A DNA stretch of 44,590 nucleotides, from the NCBI RefSeq assembly GCF_900182575.1, contig NZ_FXSZ01000014.1:1-44590 (forward strand), written 5' to 3'. A model generated the notes under the pieces. That model worked only from the letters and a program-made list of their open reading frames with translations. It ran no database searches and was not told the origin of the DNA. This DNA is from Solitalea koreensis (GTDB lineage Bacteria > Bacteroidota > Bacteroidia > Sphingobacteriales > Sphingobacteriaceae). The translations under genes and the position numbers were made by a program. Below are positions 31,823-41,432 of the stretch, one piece after another (position 1 is the stretch's first letter; each line of letters opens with the position of its first letter).

Positions 31823-33667
31823 TTAAAACACAATGTGCTTACCTTTGGCTTTGGGCAGTTGGCTCTCATAAAGATGATCTTCCGAACGCTTTTTTTTAGA
31901 ATCGGAATCGGTGCCTAAAGAGAAATTATTTGGCGTTCTGGATCTGGAAGAGTTTGCCTCCGAATTATCGTTTTTGCCAATTGTTTTATAGGGTCCTGCT
32001 CCTTTTAAAATGGATGAGTAAAGGTTCTTTTCGTTAATTACACGCAGTGCCTCTTTGATTTCACGGTCGTACCTGAACGATGATTCGATACGGCCACGTT
32101 GAAAGTAGTAGCGCGACATAATTTCATTCTCCAACACCTGTTCAATTTCATCTTTGTATTTTGACAGATCTTCGCTTTTATTATGATCTACGCGGTTTTT
32201 CAGTTGAGTATAGTGTGAACTAATTTGATCGTAATACTTTTCTTTTTCAGTAGTTTTCTTCAACTCATCTAAAATACGTTCGCTTTTTGGAGTATAATCA
32301 AAACCCTTGTTGCTTAATGATTTGACAAAAGCCAGGTAATCATCTTCTTTTATGGAGAAATCACGTGGGTTACGTGCATTATTATTACGATGACGGTATT
32401 CAGTTGCGTAATCAAAAATGAGGTTTTGGTCGACGAGCGCCGTTACCAGGTTGCTATAGTAATAAGGTTTAACCAAAACGTCCGGGCTGATGCCTCTTCC
32501 ATCGTACACAATACGACCACCTTTAGTTTTAAACTCAGTAATTAATGAATCAGCGATGTTTACAGCTGCTTCTCCAGATTTACGATGCAGGTAATCAATT
32601 TTTTGAACACAACGACCACTAGGGGTGTAGTAACGGGCAACGGTTATTTTTACTAAAGAATTGTAAGGTAGTTTAAACGTTTGCTGAACCAGGCCCTTGC
32701 CAAATGAACGCTGACCAACAATAACACCACGGTCCAAATCTTGCATAGCTCCGGCTAAAATTTCAGAAGCTGAAGCGGTACCGTCGTCAACAAGCACTAC
32801 AATCGGGATATAAGGGTCAATCGGATTTGCGTTAGCGTGGTAGGATTGAGTGTTAGCAGCCGAGCGCCCTTTCTGAGTGACCAAAACCTCGCCTTTAACA
32901 ATAAAAAGGTTAAGAATCTTAACTGCTTCCTGCAAAATACCGCCGCCGTTTCCACGCAAATCGATGATTAAAGAAGTAATGTGATCATTCTTTTTCAGGT
33001 TAATAAAGGCTTTCTTAACTTCATTACCGGCGTTTTCAAGGAATCGATCGAGTTTTATGTAACCTACTTTATTATTAACAACGCCGTAATAAGAAACATT
33101 CGGAAACTTAATGTCCTCGCGCTGCAGTTTTTTATTTACCGGGCCGCCGCTGCCGTCACGGTAAACGGTAAGGATAATAAGTGAGTTTTTTTGTCCTTTG
33201 AGCAGATCGCTGATTTGCTGATTATTTTTGCCTGCCAAATCAACGCCGTTAATGGCAATGATCTGATCGCCGGCACGTAGATCCGCTTTTTGAGCAGGAA
33301 ATCCTTCGTAAATATCAGAAACGTAAGTTCTATTATCTTTTTGGAAGATGAGCGCTCCAATACCACCGTATTGAGAACTTATGTAATTCATTTTAAAATC
33401 CTCAATACCTGCTTCAGGGATGAATTCAGTGTAAGGATCAAGTGAAGTGAGCATGGCATCGATTGCTGTTTTAGTAACCTTTGACGGCTCTACACTTTCT
33501 ACATAACTAAGATTAATTTCTTTGTAGATGCCTGAAAAAATGTCCAGGCTTTTAGTTACTTCAATGTTTTCTTCAACTACCTTAAAAGAAATTAATACAA
33601 AGCCAATTACGCCAAGCGTAAGCAGTGTTTTTTTAGGTGACTTGAAAAATAATTTAATCCTTTTCAT
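31823..33667 (-). CDS. S41 family C-terminal processing protease (CtpA-like)
   Basis: A 614-residue periplasmic protease. An N-terminal membrane or signal segment lies at about 14-30, a PDZ domain at about 95-185 (GGIGALIFQKDNRTYV, AGDQIIAINGVDL), and the catalytic domain at about 200-370. The Ser-Lys dyad is S299 (GTAS) and K324 (SFGKGLVQ), 25 residues apart as in CtpA. A 240-residue, basic, coiled C-terminal extension follows (EKYYDQISSHY region), longer than in plain CtpA. It lies 72 bp downstream of clpS; a -7-like TAGTTTTG on the minus strand (33713-33706) suggests its own promoter. Confidence 0.9.
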   Translation of the reverse strand: MKRIKLFFKSPKKTLLTLGVIGFVLISFKVVEENIEVTKSLDIFSGIYKEINLSYVESVEPSKVTKTAIDAMLTSLDPYTEFIPEAGIEDFKMNYISSQYGGIGALIFQKDNRTYVSDIYEGFPAQKADLRAGDQIIAINGVDLAGKNNQQISDLLKGQKNSLIILTVYRDGSGGPVNKKLQREDIKFPNVSYYGVVNNKVGYIKLDRFLENAGNEVKKAFINLKKNDHITSLIIDLRGNGGGILQEAVKILNLFIVKGEVLVTQKGRSAANTQSYHANANPIDPYIPIVVLVDDGTASASEILAGAMQDLDRGVIVGQRSFGKGLVQQTFKLPYNSLVKITVARYYTPSGRCVQKIDYLHRKSGEAAVNIADSLITEFKTKGGRIVYDGRGISPDVLVKPYYYSNLVTALVDQNLIFDYATEYRHRNNNARNPRDFSIKEDDYLAFVKSLSNKGFDYTPKSERILDELKKTTEKEKYYDQISSHYTQLKNRVDHNKSEDLSKYKDEIEQVLENEIMSRYYFQRGRIESSFRYDREIKEALRVINEKNLYSSILKGAGPYKTIGKNDNSEANSSRSRTPNNFSLGTDSDSKKKRSEDHLYESQLPKAKGKHIVF

Positions 33668-33739
33668 CGTGCCTTGTATATCACCTAATCTAAATAAATT
33701 AATTTCAAAACTAAAAAATAAGCATTCGCAAGGAGTTTG

Positions 33740-34027
33740 CTAATCAATGCTTACCGTTAGGCCTTTAAGTTTGAGGATGTTGTAATATTCAACCAGGTTT
33801 TTTCTTTGCCCTTCGAGCAAAATGTATTTACCGCGAGTATGCACAATCCAGGCAATGCCCTCAGCTTCATCGTATGTTTTTTTAATATAACGTACCAAAC
33901 AGCCAATTACGTGCTCGAATGTGTTAAAGTCATCGTTCCAAAGGATAAGCTTTTTAGAGAGCCCTATCTCTTCTTCGACTGCAACAAGTTCCTGTTCTAA
34001 AACTTCCTCTTCAACTGTTGCTTGCAT
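33740..34027 (-). CDS. clpS: ATP-dependent Clp protease adaptor ClpS
   Basis: A 95-residue ClpS protein, which hands N-degron substrates to ClpAP/ClpCP. The N-terminal 25 residues are acidic and flexible. The core begins KLILWNDDFNTFEHVIGCL, where the NDDFNTFEHV segment forms the binding pocket, and continues with VHTRGKYILLEG. It starts 11 bp after a CsbD-family gene on the same strand and precedes the S41 protease gene; the two proteases-related genes suggest a proteostasis cluster. Confidence 0.9.
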   Translation of the reverse strand: MQATVEEEVLEQELVAVEEEIGLSKKLILWNDDFNTFEHVIGCLVRYIKKTYDEAEGIAWIVHTRGKYILLEGQRKNLVEYYNILKLKGLTVSID

Positions 34028-34038
34028 GATATTTTTGT

Positions 34039-34251
34039 TTATAAACGGTTATTATCAAGATTGCTTTGCATTTTGCTCAGCATAAACTCTACATAAGTCC
34101 GGTCTTTGTTGAGCAACTTCATTAAACGCGTAACCAGCTCTTCTTCTTGGCCGTTAACGTACGTTAACTCATCGTCAGTTAAGTTGTTGTATTTTCTTTT
34201 GATCTTCGTTTTGATTTTATCCCAGTTTCCGTTGATAACCAGATTGCCCAT
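34039..34251 (-). CDS. CsbD/YjbJ-family stress protein
   Basis: A 70-residue protein with the CsbD start (VINGNWDKIKTKIKRKY, residues about 5-21), then a helix with NLTDDELTYVNGQEEELVTRL. The family is induced by general stress in many bacteria; its function is unknown. It is the first gene of the csbD-clpS pair (11 bp gap), and a promoter is seen upstream at 34269-34299. Confidence 0.8.
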   Translation of the reverse strand: MGNLVINGNWDKIKTKIKRKYNNLTDDELTYVNGQEEELVTRLMKLLNKDRTYVEFMLSKMQSNLDNNRL

Positions 34252-34268
34252 TATGTTTCTATTTTATG

Positions 34269-34299
34269 CAAAAATAAGAAAGCTGAACGGTTATCACAA
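34269..34299 (-). promoter_or_regulatory. Promoter of the csbD-clpS unit
   Basis: On the minus strand, TTG (34299-34297) is followed after 20 nt by TATTTTTG (34276-34269), a match to the Bacteroidota consensus. The start would lie near 34263, about 12 nt before the ATG. Confidence 0.5.
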
Positions 34300-34345
34300 T
34301 GATTAATTGAAAGGGTAAAGATGTGTAATCGATCGGGCCTTCCAT

Positions 34346-34379
34346 TCATAATGCTGTTGACTTATCATAATGCTGTTGA
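34346..34379 (+). repeat. Tandem 15-bp direct repeat upstream of the RND operon
   Basis: TCATAATGCTGTTGA occurs twice without mismatch, at 34346-34360 and 34365-34379, with 4 nt between (period 19). It lies about 140-170 bp before the start of the efflux operon, 95 bp after the csbD start. Exact repeats with a period of about two helical turns can be operator half-sites, but no regulator gene is nearby. Confidence 0.5.
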
Positions 34380-34515
34380 TAGTTAAAAAAACACGAACAA
34401 AACCTTCCTGAAAAAGCAGTGGTCAAACTCAGGAGTATTCACAACCAACTGAAAATTAATTTGTTGTGTTTTATAAATGGTTTTTTTTAGTTAACTTTCT
34501 ACAAATAAGAATTTC

Positions 34516-35691
34516 ATGAAACTCTCTACTTATTATTTCCTCTTACTCCCCTCTAGACTTCATCATTTGATTTGCATTCATTTGGCTATAGCCTTCTTTT
34601 TAGCTTTACCATCTTGTAAGAACCCTCAACCCAAAGCACTTCCTCCTCCACAGGTTTCGGTAATAAAGGCCATTCAAAAAGATGTACCCATATATGAAGA
34701 ATATGTGGGTCAAACCTATGGGCTATCCGATGTTGAGGTGCGTTCTCGCGTTGAAGGCTGGGTTACCAGTTTCAATTTTAAAGAAGGTTCACCTGTAAAA
34801 AAAGGGCAATTACTATATACCATTGAAGATATTCAGTATAAAACAAAAGTTGACCAAATGGAGGGCCAACTCGCTCGGGCCAATACAGAGTTGGTACGCG
34901 CAGAAAATGAGTTGAACAGAGTGCGGCCGTTAACTCAAATGAATGCCTTAAGCCAAAAAGATCTTGATAATGCCACGGCCCAATATGGTGCAGCAAAAGC
35001 ACAGAAACAATCTGCTGAAGCCGCATTGCAAAACTCAAAGATCGAGTTGGGCTACACCCGGGTTTATGCTCCTATTGGGGGAATTATTGGAATTTCAAAC
35101 GTTCGCGTGGGTGATTATGTAACCAGAAGTCCCGGAGCTGGAACCCTCGCCACGATATCGCAAATCCAATCTTTACGGGTACGGTTTCAATTGAGTGAAA
35201 CAGAATATTTACGCCTCCAGAGAAAAATCGCCAAAGGTCAACTCAGCAGTGAAACCCGCGACGTAGATATTATTCTACCGGACAATTCCATCTATCCCCA
35301 AAAAGGGGTTATCAACTTTGCCAACCGGCAGATTGATACTGAAACAGGCACAATCACCATAGAAGCAACAATCAACAATCCTGACCAACTACTCCGACCA
35401 GGTTTATACGTAAAGGTGAAATTTCTATCCGATTACTTTCCTAATGCAGTTGTAATTCCTCAGAATGCTGTAATTCAACTTCAAAGTATATATCAGGTAT
35501 TTGCCGTTCAGAAAGATAATTCTTTAAAGGTAAAGGTGGTGGAAACCGGACCAAGGGCGGGCGATGGATGGATCATTACTAAAGGAATTCAGCCAGGAGA
35601 AAGAATCGCAATTGTAGGAACACAAGCATTGACTAACAATACCAAGATTGAGCCCGTTGAAACAAAATGGCCGAAAAGTACTACGGATTGA
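34516..35691 (+). CDS. RND efflux membrane fusion protein (AcrA/MexA-like), lipoprotein
   Basis: A 391-residue periplasmic adaptor. The N-terminal signal ends in the lipobox LALPSC (lipidated Cys near residue 34). Then follow the lipoyl domain (EYVGQTYGLSDVEVRSRVEGW), the coiled hairpin (about 110-180, with KDLDNATAQYGAAKAQ), the second lipoyl half (ELGYTRVYAPIGGIIG) and the beta-barrel domains (GTLATISQIQSLRVRFQLSE, VVIPQNAVIQL). It joins the pump to the outer-membrane channel. It is the first gene of a three-gene operon, 77 bp before the pump gene. Exported substrates are not predictable. Confidence 0.9.
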   Translation: MKLSTYYFLLLPSRLHHLICIHLAIAFFLALPSCKNPQPKALPPPQVSVIKAIQKDVPIYEEYVGQTYGLSDVEVRSRVEGWVTSFNFKEGSPVKKGQLLYTIEDIQYKTKVDQMEGQLARANTELVRAENELNRVRPLTQMNALSQKDLDNATAQYGAAKAQKQSAEAALQNSKIELGYTRVYAPIGGIIGISNVRVGDYVTRSPGAGTLATISQIQSLRVRFQLSETEYLRLQRKIAKGQLSSETRDVDIILPDNSIYPQKGVINFANRQIDTETGTITIEATINNPDQLLRPGLYVKVKFLSDYFPNAVVIPQNAVIQLQSIYQVFAVQKDNSLKVKVVETGPRAGDGWIITKGIQPGERIAIVGTQALTNNTKIEPVETKWPKSTTD

Positions 35692-35768
35692 AAGGTTTAG
35701 CTTTTACATCTGTTGATAACTATTTACAGTTCACTGAATAACTTATAACGGATAACATACAACTATCT

Positions 35769-38700
35769 ATGAGTGAATTCTTTATCAGACGCCCCATTGT
35801 TGCCATGGTTATATCCATTCTCATGGTTATACTGGGTTTGATCACTCTGCGCAGTACTCCGGTTTCGCAATATCCTGATATCACACCTCCGATGATTCAG
35901 GTTACTACCACTTACACAGGAGCTAATGCCGTAAATGTTGAGCAGGCTGTTGCAACCCCAATCGAACAGCAAGTAAATGGCGTGGAGCAGATGCTATACA
36001 TGAAATCGATCAATGCGAACGACGGATCATTGACACTACAAGTATCATTTGAAGTAGGAGCAAATCTTGATAATGCCAACATGCTTACTCAGAATAGAGT
36101 TTCTCAGGCCGGAGCTAAACTCCCTGTTGACGTTAAAAATTTTGGTGTTACGACAAAAAAATCATTGGTTTTTCCGCTTTTGCTGGTTTCACTTTCTTCT
36201 CCCGACGGTCGATACAATTCCTTGTTCCTTAATAATTATGCGAACATCAATATTGTTGATCAACTGGCCCGCATACCCGGAGTTGGCCAGGTAAATCTTT
36301 TCGGGGGATATGATTATTCCATGAGGATATGGCTCGACCCGGCTAAGTTAGCCAAGCTCGGCCTTACCGCCAATGATATTATTAATGCGGTGAAACAACA
36401 AAACGCCATTACTCCAGGGGGGAAATTCGGGGCCCCACCAACCCCTCCCGGCGTTGATTATAGTTATGCCGTAAAGCTTCAGGATCGTCTGACAACAGAA
36501 GAAGAATTCGGCAATATCATTATTAAATCAAGTAAAGAAGGTGCTATTGTTAAATTGAAAGATGCAGGGCGGATTGAACTTGGCACCGAAAATTACAATT
36601 CATATAGCCGGCTTAATGGTAAAGAGGCGGCAACACTCGCTATTTATCAACTTCCCGGCTCTAACGCGCTGGATGTTGCTGAGAAAGTTAAAACTACTGT
36701 AAAGCAACTTTCAGAACGCTTTCCTGAGGGATTAAAATACGATGTTTCATTAGATACAACAGCGGCTATTTCTGCGGGCATAGACGAAATTGTGCATACG
36801 CTTTTTGAAGCTGTGGTATTGGTAATTTTAGTGGTTTTCATTTTTTTACAAGATTGGCGAGCTACGCTGATTCCCCTGCTCACTGTTCCGGTGTCGCTTA
36901 TCGGCACTTTTATTGTATTTCCTCTTCTCGGATTTTCTGTAAATGTACTTTCATTGCTAGGGTTGGTTTTAGCCATTGGGCTGGTAGTTGACGATGCCAT
37001 TGTTGTAGTTGAGGCTGTAATTCATAACATTGAACACGGCATGGATCCTAAGGCCGCAACCAGCAAAGCAATGAAAGATGTAGGTGGTCCGGTTATTGCC
37101 ATCGCACTTATTTTGGCAGCTGTATTCATACCTGTAGCTCTTGCAGGAGGCATAGTAGGTCGTTTATATCAGCAGTTTGCCATTACAATTGCTATTTCTG
37201 TAATTTTTTCAGCCTTTAATGCCCTCACCCTCAGCCCGGCATTAAGCGCCATGCTCTTAAAACCCAAAAGGGAATCGAAGGGCATATTGGCAAGATTCTT
37301 CAATAAATTCAACATTCTGTTCGACAAATTCACCAATCAATACCTCGGAGCGGCAAACTTTTTCGCCAAAAAGGCTATTCGTTCTATTTTCTTTATTGTC
37401 ATTATTACTGTTTTAACAGGCTTAATTGGCAGTCGCATACCCGGAGGGTTCGTTCCGGAGGAAGACAATGGCTATTTCATGCTTAATGTTTCATTGCCGG
37501 ATGCAGCTTCGCTCGAGCGATCAGATAAGGTGGCTAAAAAAGTGGAGGCCATACTTAAAAAAATTGAGGGTGTTGAATTTTATACCACTGTAATGGGCTA
37601 TAGCATGGTTACTCAGTCCTATTCTACAAATAGCGCCTTTGTGTTCGTTGCCTTAAAGCCATGGCACGATCGCTCTAAAACTGTGTTTGAGTTGATGAAG
37701 GAAGTAAATTTAGCTTTTAAGAAAAACATAGCAGAAGCTAACGCCGTGGCATTCGGGCCTCCTCCTATTGTGGGATTAGGAACAGGAGCGGGCTTTACCA
37801 TGATGTTGCAAGACAGAACCGGACAACCGCCTCAATACCTTGCCCAACAAGCCAAAATTTTTATGGAAGCTGTGAGCAAAAGACCGGAGATTGGCAGGAT
37901 TTTTACACTTTACAGGTCAAACGTGCCACAAAAAAGGATAACTGTTGATTTTGAAAAGGCAGAAAAGTTGGGGGTTAATATAAATGACCTTAATAGTACC
38001 ATTTCGGCCTACCTGGGCAGTGCATATGTAAACGATTTTAACAAATTCGGACGGCAATACAAAGTGTATGTACAAGCCGAACAAGAATACCGGCTTGACC
38101 CTTCCGCTTTGAATCAATTTTTTGTTCGTTCTAGTAATGGAAGTATTCTTCCGGTAAGTACACTTGTTGCTGTTAGTGATACTACCGGCCCAGAGTTCAC
38201 CAACCGTTTTAACATGTTCCGCGCCGCTGAATTATCCGGCATTCCTGCAGAAGGTTACAGTTCGAGCCAGGCAATAACGGCGCTTGAAGAAGTTGCCAAA
38301 GAGGTATTGCCTAAAGGAATAGGGTATGAATGGAGTAACATGTCGTATCAGGAAAAAGCGGCTGAAGGTACGGCAGGAGTAATGTTTGTGATGGCTTTGG
38401 TCTTTGTATTTCTGATTCTTGCGGCACAATATGAAAGTTGGAAACTTCCATTTAGTGTTCTTTTAGGCACGCCTGCGGCTGTCTTTGGCGCTTTTTTGGG
38501 ACTTTGGGTGTCCGGCTTTTTTAGTAATAGTTATGTGAACAATGTTTTCGCCCAAATCGGTTTAGTGATGCTTATCGGTTTGGCCGCAAAAAATGCAATA
38601 CTTATCGTTGAATTTGCAAAGGAAACTCACGAAAAGGAAGGCAAAGGATTGTTTGATTCGGCACTGGAGGCTGCAAAACTTCGTTTCAGGCCTATTTTGA

Positions 38701-38909
38701 TGACCGCTTTTGCTTTCATTTTAGGTGTTACTCCGCTGTTAACGGCTACCGGAGCCGGAGCTGAGGGCCGCAAAGTAATGGGTATGGGAGTATTTATGGG
38801 AATGCTTATCGCAACCATTTTAGGCGTTTTGCTAGTGCCTGCATTTTTTGTTTTCATAGAAAATATAGGTAAAAAGAAGAAGGTGGATAATGAAAATTCT
38901 AATATCTAG
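35769..38909 (+). CDS. RND efflux inner-membrane pump (AcrB/HAE1-like)
   Basis: A 1046-residue HAE1-type RND pump. It starts MSEFFIRRPIVAMVISILM, as AcrB does. The first membrane block has GLVVDDAIVVVEAV with the proton-relay pair D408-D409, and the second has AAKNAILIVEF with K941, so the relay is complete. Periplasmic porter segments are normal in length, with SNMSYQEKAAEG close to the second block. It exports hydrophobic drugs, detergents or dyes by proton antiport; the substrate range cannot be judged. The outer-membrane factor gene starts 5 bp after its stop codon. Confidence 0.95.
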   Translation: MSEFFIRRPIVAMVISILMVILGLITLRSTPVSQYPDITPPMIQVTTTYTGANAVNVEQAVATPIEQQVNGVEQMLYMKSINANDGSLTLQVSFEVGANLDNANMLTQNRVSQAGAKLPVDVKNFGVTTKKSLVFPLLLVSLSSPDGRYNSLFLNNYANINIVDQLARIPGVGQVNLFGGYDYSMRIWLDPAKLAKLGLTANDIINAVKQQNAITPGGKFGAPPTPPGVDYSYAVKLQDRLTTEEEFGNIIIKSSKEGAIVKLKDAGRIELGTENYNSYSRLNGKEAATLAIYQLPGSNALDVAEKVKTTVKQLSERFPEGLKYDVSLDTTAAISAGIDEIVHTLFEAVVLVILVVFIFLQDWRATLIPLLTVPVSLIGTFIVFPLLGFSVNVLSLLGLVLAIGLVVDDAIVVVEAVIHNIEHGMDPKAATSKAMKDVGGPVIAIALILAAVFIPVALAGGIVGRLYQQFAITIAISVIFSAFNALTLSPALSAMLLKPKRESKGILARFFNKFNILFDKFTNQYLGAANFFAKKAIRSIFFIVIITVLTGLIGSRIPGGFVPEEDNGYFMLNVSLPDAASLERSDKVAKKVEAILKKIEGVEFYTTVMGYSMVTQSYSTNSAFVFVALKPWHDRSKTVFELMKEVNLAFKKNIAEANAVAFGPPPIVGLGTGAGFTMMLQDRTGQPPQYLAQQAKIFMEAVSKRPEIGRIFTLYRSNVPQKRITVDFEKAEKLGVNINDLNSTISAYLGSAYVNDFNKFGRQYKVYVQAEQEYRLDPSALNQFFVRSSNGSILPVSTLVAVSDTTGPEFTNRFNMFRAAELSGIPAEGYSSSQAITALEEVAKEVLPKGIGYEWSNMSYQEKAAEGTAGVMFVMALVFVFLILAAQYESWKLPFSVLLGTPAAVFGAFLGLWVSGFFSNSYVNNVFAQIGLVMLIGLAAKNAILIVEFAKETHEKEGKGLFDSALEAAKLRFRPILMTAFAFILGVTPLLTATGAGAEGRKVMGMGVFMGMLIATILGVLLVPAFFVFIENIGKKKKVDNENSNI

Positions 38910-38914
38910 AGGCC

Positions 38915-40291
38915 ATGAAAAAATTATTTTCATTTATACTAATTAGCCTTTTGGTTTCCGGCTGTTTGGTTGGCCCTAAATATAGCAGGCCTGTAGTAGG
39001 CCCGCCCGCTGTTTATTTGAATGATTCTATAAAGACGGACTCTATTACCAATTTAAAGTGGTGGGAAGTTTATCAGGACACCGTGTTACAAGGCTTAATC
39101 CGAACCACATTAGCTCAAAATAAAGATCTGCTTACTGCAGTAGCCCGGGTTGAAGAAGCGAAGGCTGTCTACGGATTTACTAAAGCGAATCAATTTCCAT
39201 TTGTTGATTATTCTGCAAGGGCAGGTGTTACCAAGGTTAATGAAAATGCATCGCAGTCAGGTATTGGATTTGACGGGAATCTATTTTCGGTTGTCGGAAA
39301 TGTATCATGGGAGCTCGATCTTTGGGGCAAGCTAGGCCATGCCAACCGCGCGGCTTGGGCTGATTTTTTAGCAACAGAAGAGAATCGCCAAGCGGTTATT
39401 GTTAGTTTGGTAGCCCAGGTAGCGCAGTTTTATTTTGCCATTCGTGGCCTGGATGATCGCATAGAGATTTCTAAAAAGACTCTTAGATCACGTTCTGAAT
39501 ATTTGAAGATCATCACACTAAGGTTTGAAAAGGGAGAAGTTGCTGAACTCGATAAATTGCAAGCAGAGCAACTAGAATATGAAGCAGCTGCTACTATTCC
39601 AAGCCTTGAACGTGAACTGTCAGGGGTCGAAACAGCACTGAATGTATTATTAGGTCGTTTGCCAGGAAAAATTAACCGTGGCTTGCAAAATGTAACTCAA
39701 CAGCTTCCTCCAGATATTCCTACCGGCCTACCTTCTCAATTATTGCAAAGAAGGCCGGATGTGCGTTTCGCCGAACAAAATCTTATTTCTCAAACCGAGC
39801 AAGTAGGGGTGGCGGTAGCCCTTCGTTTTCCGAGCCTTAGCTTAACCGGTTTTGCAGGGCTGGCCAGCTCCGATCTTAGTAATTTGATCGATGGCAATTC
39901 ATTTGTCGGATCAATTACCGGTCAACTTGCAGGCCCAGTCTTTAGGTTTAATCAAAACAAGCGGAGAGTAGAAGCTGCCAAGGCCCGGGCCAAACAGTTC
40001 GCTTTCCAGTATGAACAAAGCGTATTGCAGGCATTTGGCGATGTTGAGTTTTCTTTGGCGCAGGTTAGCACTTATAAAAGAGAATACTCGGCCAGAAGCA
40101 TGCAGGTGATTGCTGCCACTAAAAGTCTTGAGCTTTCAAAAGCTTTGTATGACAACGGTTATACGTCTTTCCTGCAAGTATTAGATGCAGAAAGAAATTT
40201 ATACGACGGAGAATTGGTTCAGGCCTTAACTAAACAAAACCAGTTGATCGCTACGGTGCAACTTTACAAAGCTTTAGGCGGAGGCTGGTAA
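38915..40291 (+). CDS. Outer-membrane efflux lipoprotein (TolC/NodT family)
   Basis: A 458-residue TolC-family lipoprotein with lipobox LVSGC (lipidated Cys at residue 17). It shows two internal repeats of coiled helices, with the family segments LKWWEVYQDTVLQGLIRTTL, VSWELDLWGKLGHANRAA and QLLQRRPDVRFAEQNL near the start of the second repeat; the end has SFLQVLDAERNLYDGE. It forms the outer channel of the RND system and is the last gene of the operon, with 5 bp after the pump gene. About 15 bp after its stop there is a weak A/T-flanked hairpin (AAAAAGCT...AGCTCTTTTT). Confidence 0.9.
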   Translation: MKKLFSFILISLLVSGCLVGPKYSRPVVGPPAVYLNDSIKTDSITNLKWWEVYQDTVLQGLIRTTLAQNKDLLTAVARVEEAKAVYGFTKANQFPFVDYSARAGVTKVNENASQSGIGFDGNLFSVVGNVSWELDLWGKLGHANRAAWADFLATEENRQAVIVSLVAQVAQFYFAIRGLDDRIEISKKTLRSRSEYLKIITLRFEKGEVAELDKLQAEQLEYEAAATIPSLERELSGVETALNVLLGRLPGKINRGLQNVTQQLPPDIPTGLPSQLLQRRPDVRFAEQNLISQTEQVGVAVALRFPSLSLTGFAGLASSDLSNLIDGNSFVGSITGQLAGPVFRFNQNKRRVEAAKARAKQFAFQYEQSVLQAFGDVEFSLAQVSTYKREYSARSMQVIAATKSLELSKALYDNGYTSFLQVLDAERNLYDGELVQALTKQNQLIATVQLYKALGGGW

Positions 40292-40405
40292 ATTCGTTAT
40301 TCAAAAAGCTTTTTTCAGCTCTTTTTGTTAAACTCACTGCAGAACTTTCGCTCTTAGAGCACATTATGATCCTCCCCAATTGCCAAAATCACCCAAAGGC
40401 GTATA

Positions 40406-40435
40406 TTGTTACCTGTTTGAAAAGAATTATCTTTG
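40406..40435 (+). promoter_or_regulatory. Promoter of the OmpA-family gene
   Basis: TTG (40406-40408) and TATCTTTG (40428-40435) are 19 nt apart, the exact consensus layout. The predicted start near 40442 gives a leader of about 88 nt before the ATG at 40530. Confidence 0.65.
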
Positions 40436-40529
40436 CAGAGAACATGACTTTAAAACATGTATGAAATGCTCAACAGTTGTTAATCAAACAACAATTCATC
40501 TCGCTCAATTATAATTTTAAAATAGAAAC

Positions 40530-41225
40530 ATGAAAAATAAGTCGTTAAAATTTAGTGCTCTTGCATTGGCATTTTTATTAGCCATTTCGTCTGTATTACC
40601 TTCTTGTAAAAACATGACAGGAACCCAAAAAGGAGCAGCAATCGGAGCTGGAGCAGGAGCAGGTGTGGGTGCCTTAATTGGTAAAGCTGCAGGAAACACC
40701 TTAGTTGGAGCTCTTATCGGTACCGCTGTGGGTGGTACTGCTGGTGCTTACATTGGCAAGTACATGGATAAACAGAAAAAGGAAATTGAGGAAACGGTTC
40801 CTAATGCTAAAGTTGAAGAAGTAAATAACGGAGAAGCTTTAAAGGTTACATTTGATTCAAAAGTATTGTTCGATATCAATAAGTATGCACTCAAAGATCA
40901 GTCAAAAAATGCGGTTAAACAACTTAATGAGATTCTGATTAAATACCCTGATACTGAAGTTAAAATCCTTGGTCATACCGATGATACCGGTAAGGATGAT
41001 TACAATATGAAGTTGTCGCAACAACGTGCAGATGCTGTTAAAGATTATGCACTTTCTTTAGGCGTGAATGCTAAAAGATTAACAGCTATCGGTTATGGCG
41101 AGTCACAACCAATTGCCGATAATACAACAGCAGAAGGTCGTACTGAAAACCGTAGAGTTGAGTTTTTGATTAGTGCAAACGACCAGTTGAAAGCTAAGGC
41201 TAAACAACAACAATCTCAGAGATAA
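40530..41225 (+). CDS. OmpA-family lipoprotein with glycine-zipper segment (YiaD-like)
   Basis: A 231-residue lipoprotein with lipobox VLPSC (lipidated Cys at residue 26). A glycine/alanine zipper (about 33-78, GAAIGAGAGAGVGALIGKAAG) follows, likely to associate with membranes. The OmpA C-terminal peptidoglycan-binding domain covers about 105-220, with VLFDINKYALKDQSK, KILGHTDDTGKDDYNMKLS and GESQPIADN...RTENRRVEF. It probably links the outer membrane with the cell wall. It has its own promoter and terminator. Confidence 0.9.
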   Translation: MKNKSLKFSALALAFLLAISSVLPSCKNMTGTQKGAAIGAGAGAGVGALIGKAAGNTLVGALIGTAVGGTAGAYIGKYMDKQKKEIEETVPNAKVEEVNNGEALKVTFDSKVLFDINKYALKDQSKNAVKQLNEILIKYPDTEVKILGHTDDTGKDDYNMKLSQQRADAVKDYALSLGVNAKRLTAIGYGESQPIADNTTAEGRTENRRVEFLISANDQLKAKAKQQQSQR

Positions 41226-41246
41226 ATCAATTCGCTAAAGAACAGG

Positions 41247-41276
41247 AAAAGGCAACCCCACAAGGTTGCCTTTTTT
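41247..41276 (+). terminator. Terminator of the OmpA-family gene
   Basis: GGCAACC (41251-41257) pairs with GGTTGCC (41264-41270), flanked by AAAA and TTTTTT. Confidence 0.9.
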
Positions 41277-41432
41277 GATTAAATCAGTTTCTTCAAAAAC
41301 AATTTCATAAATTAAACCAACGCAAAATTTAGAGCTTCAAAACGACTATACGGTTATTTATAGTTCTTTTGTGTTTTAAAAGGCTCACAATATTTACATA
41401 AATAACCAACATTCAATATCCACATAATTCTT

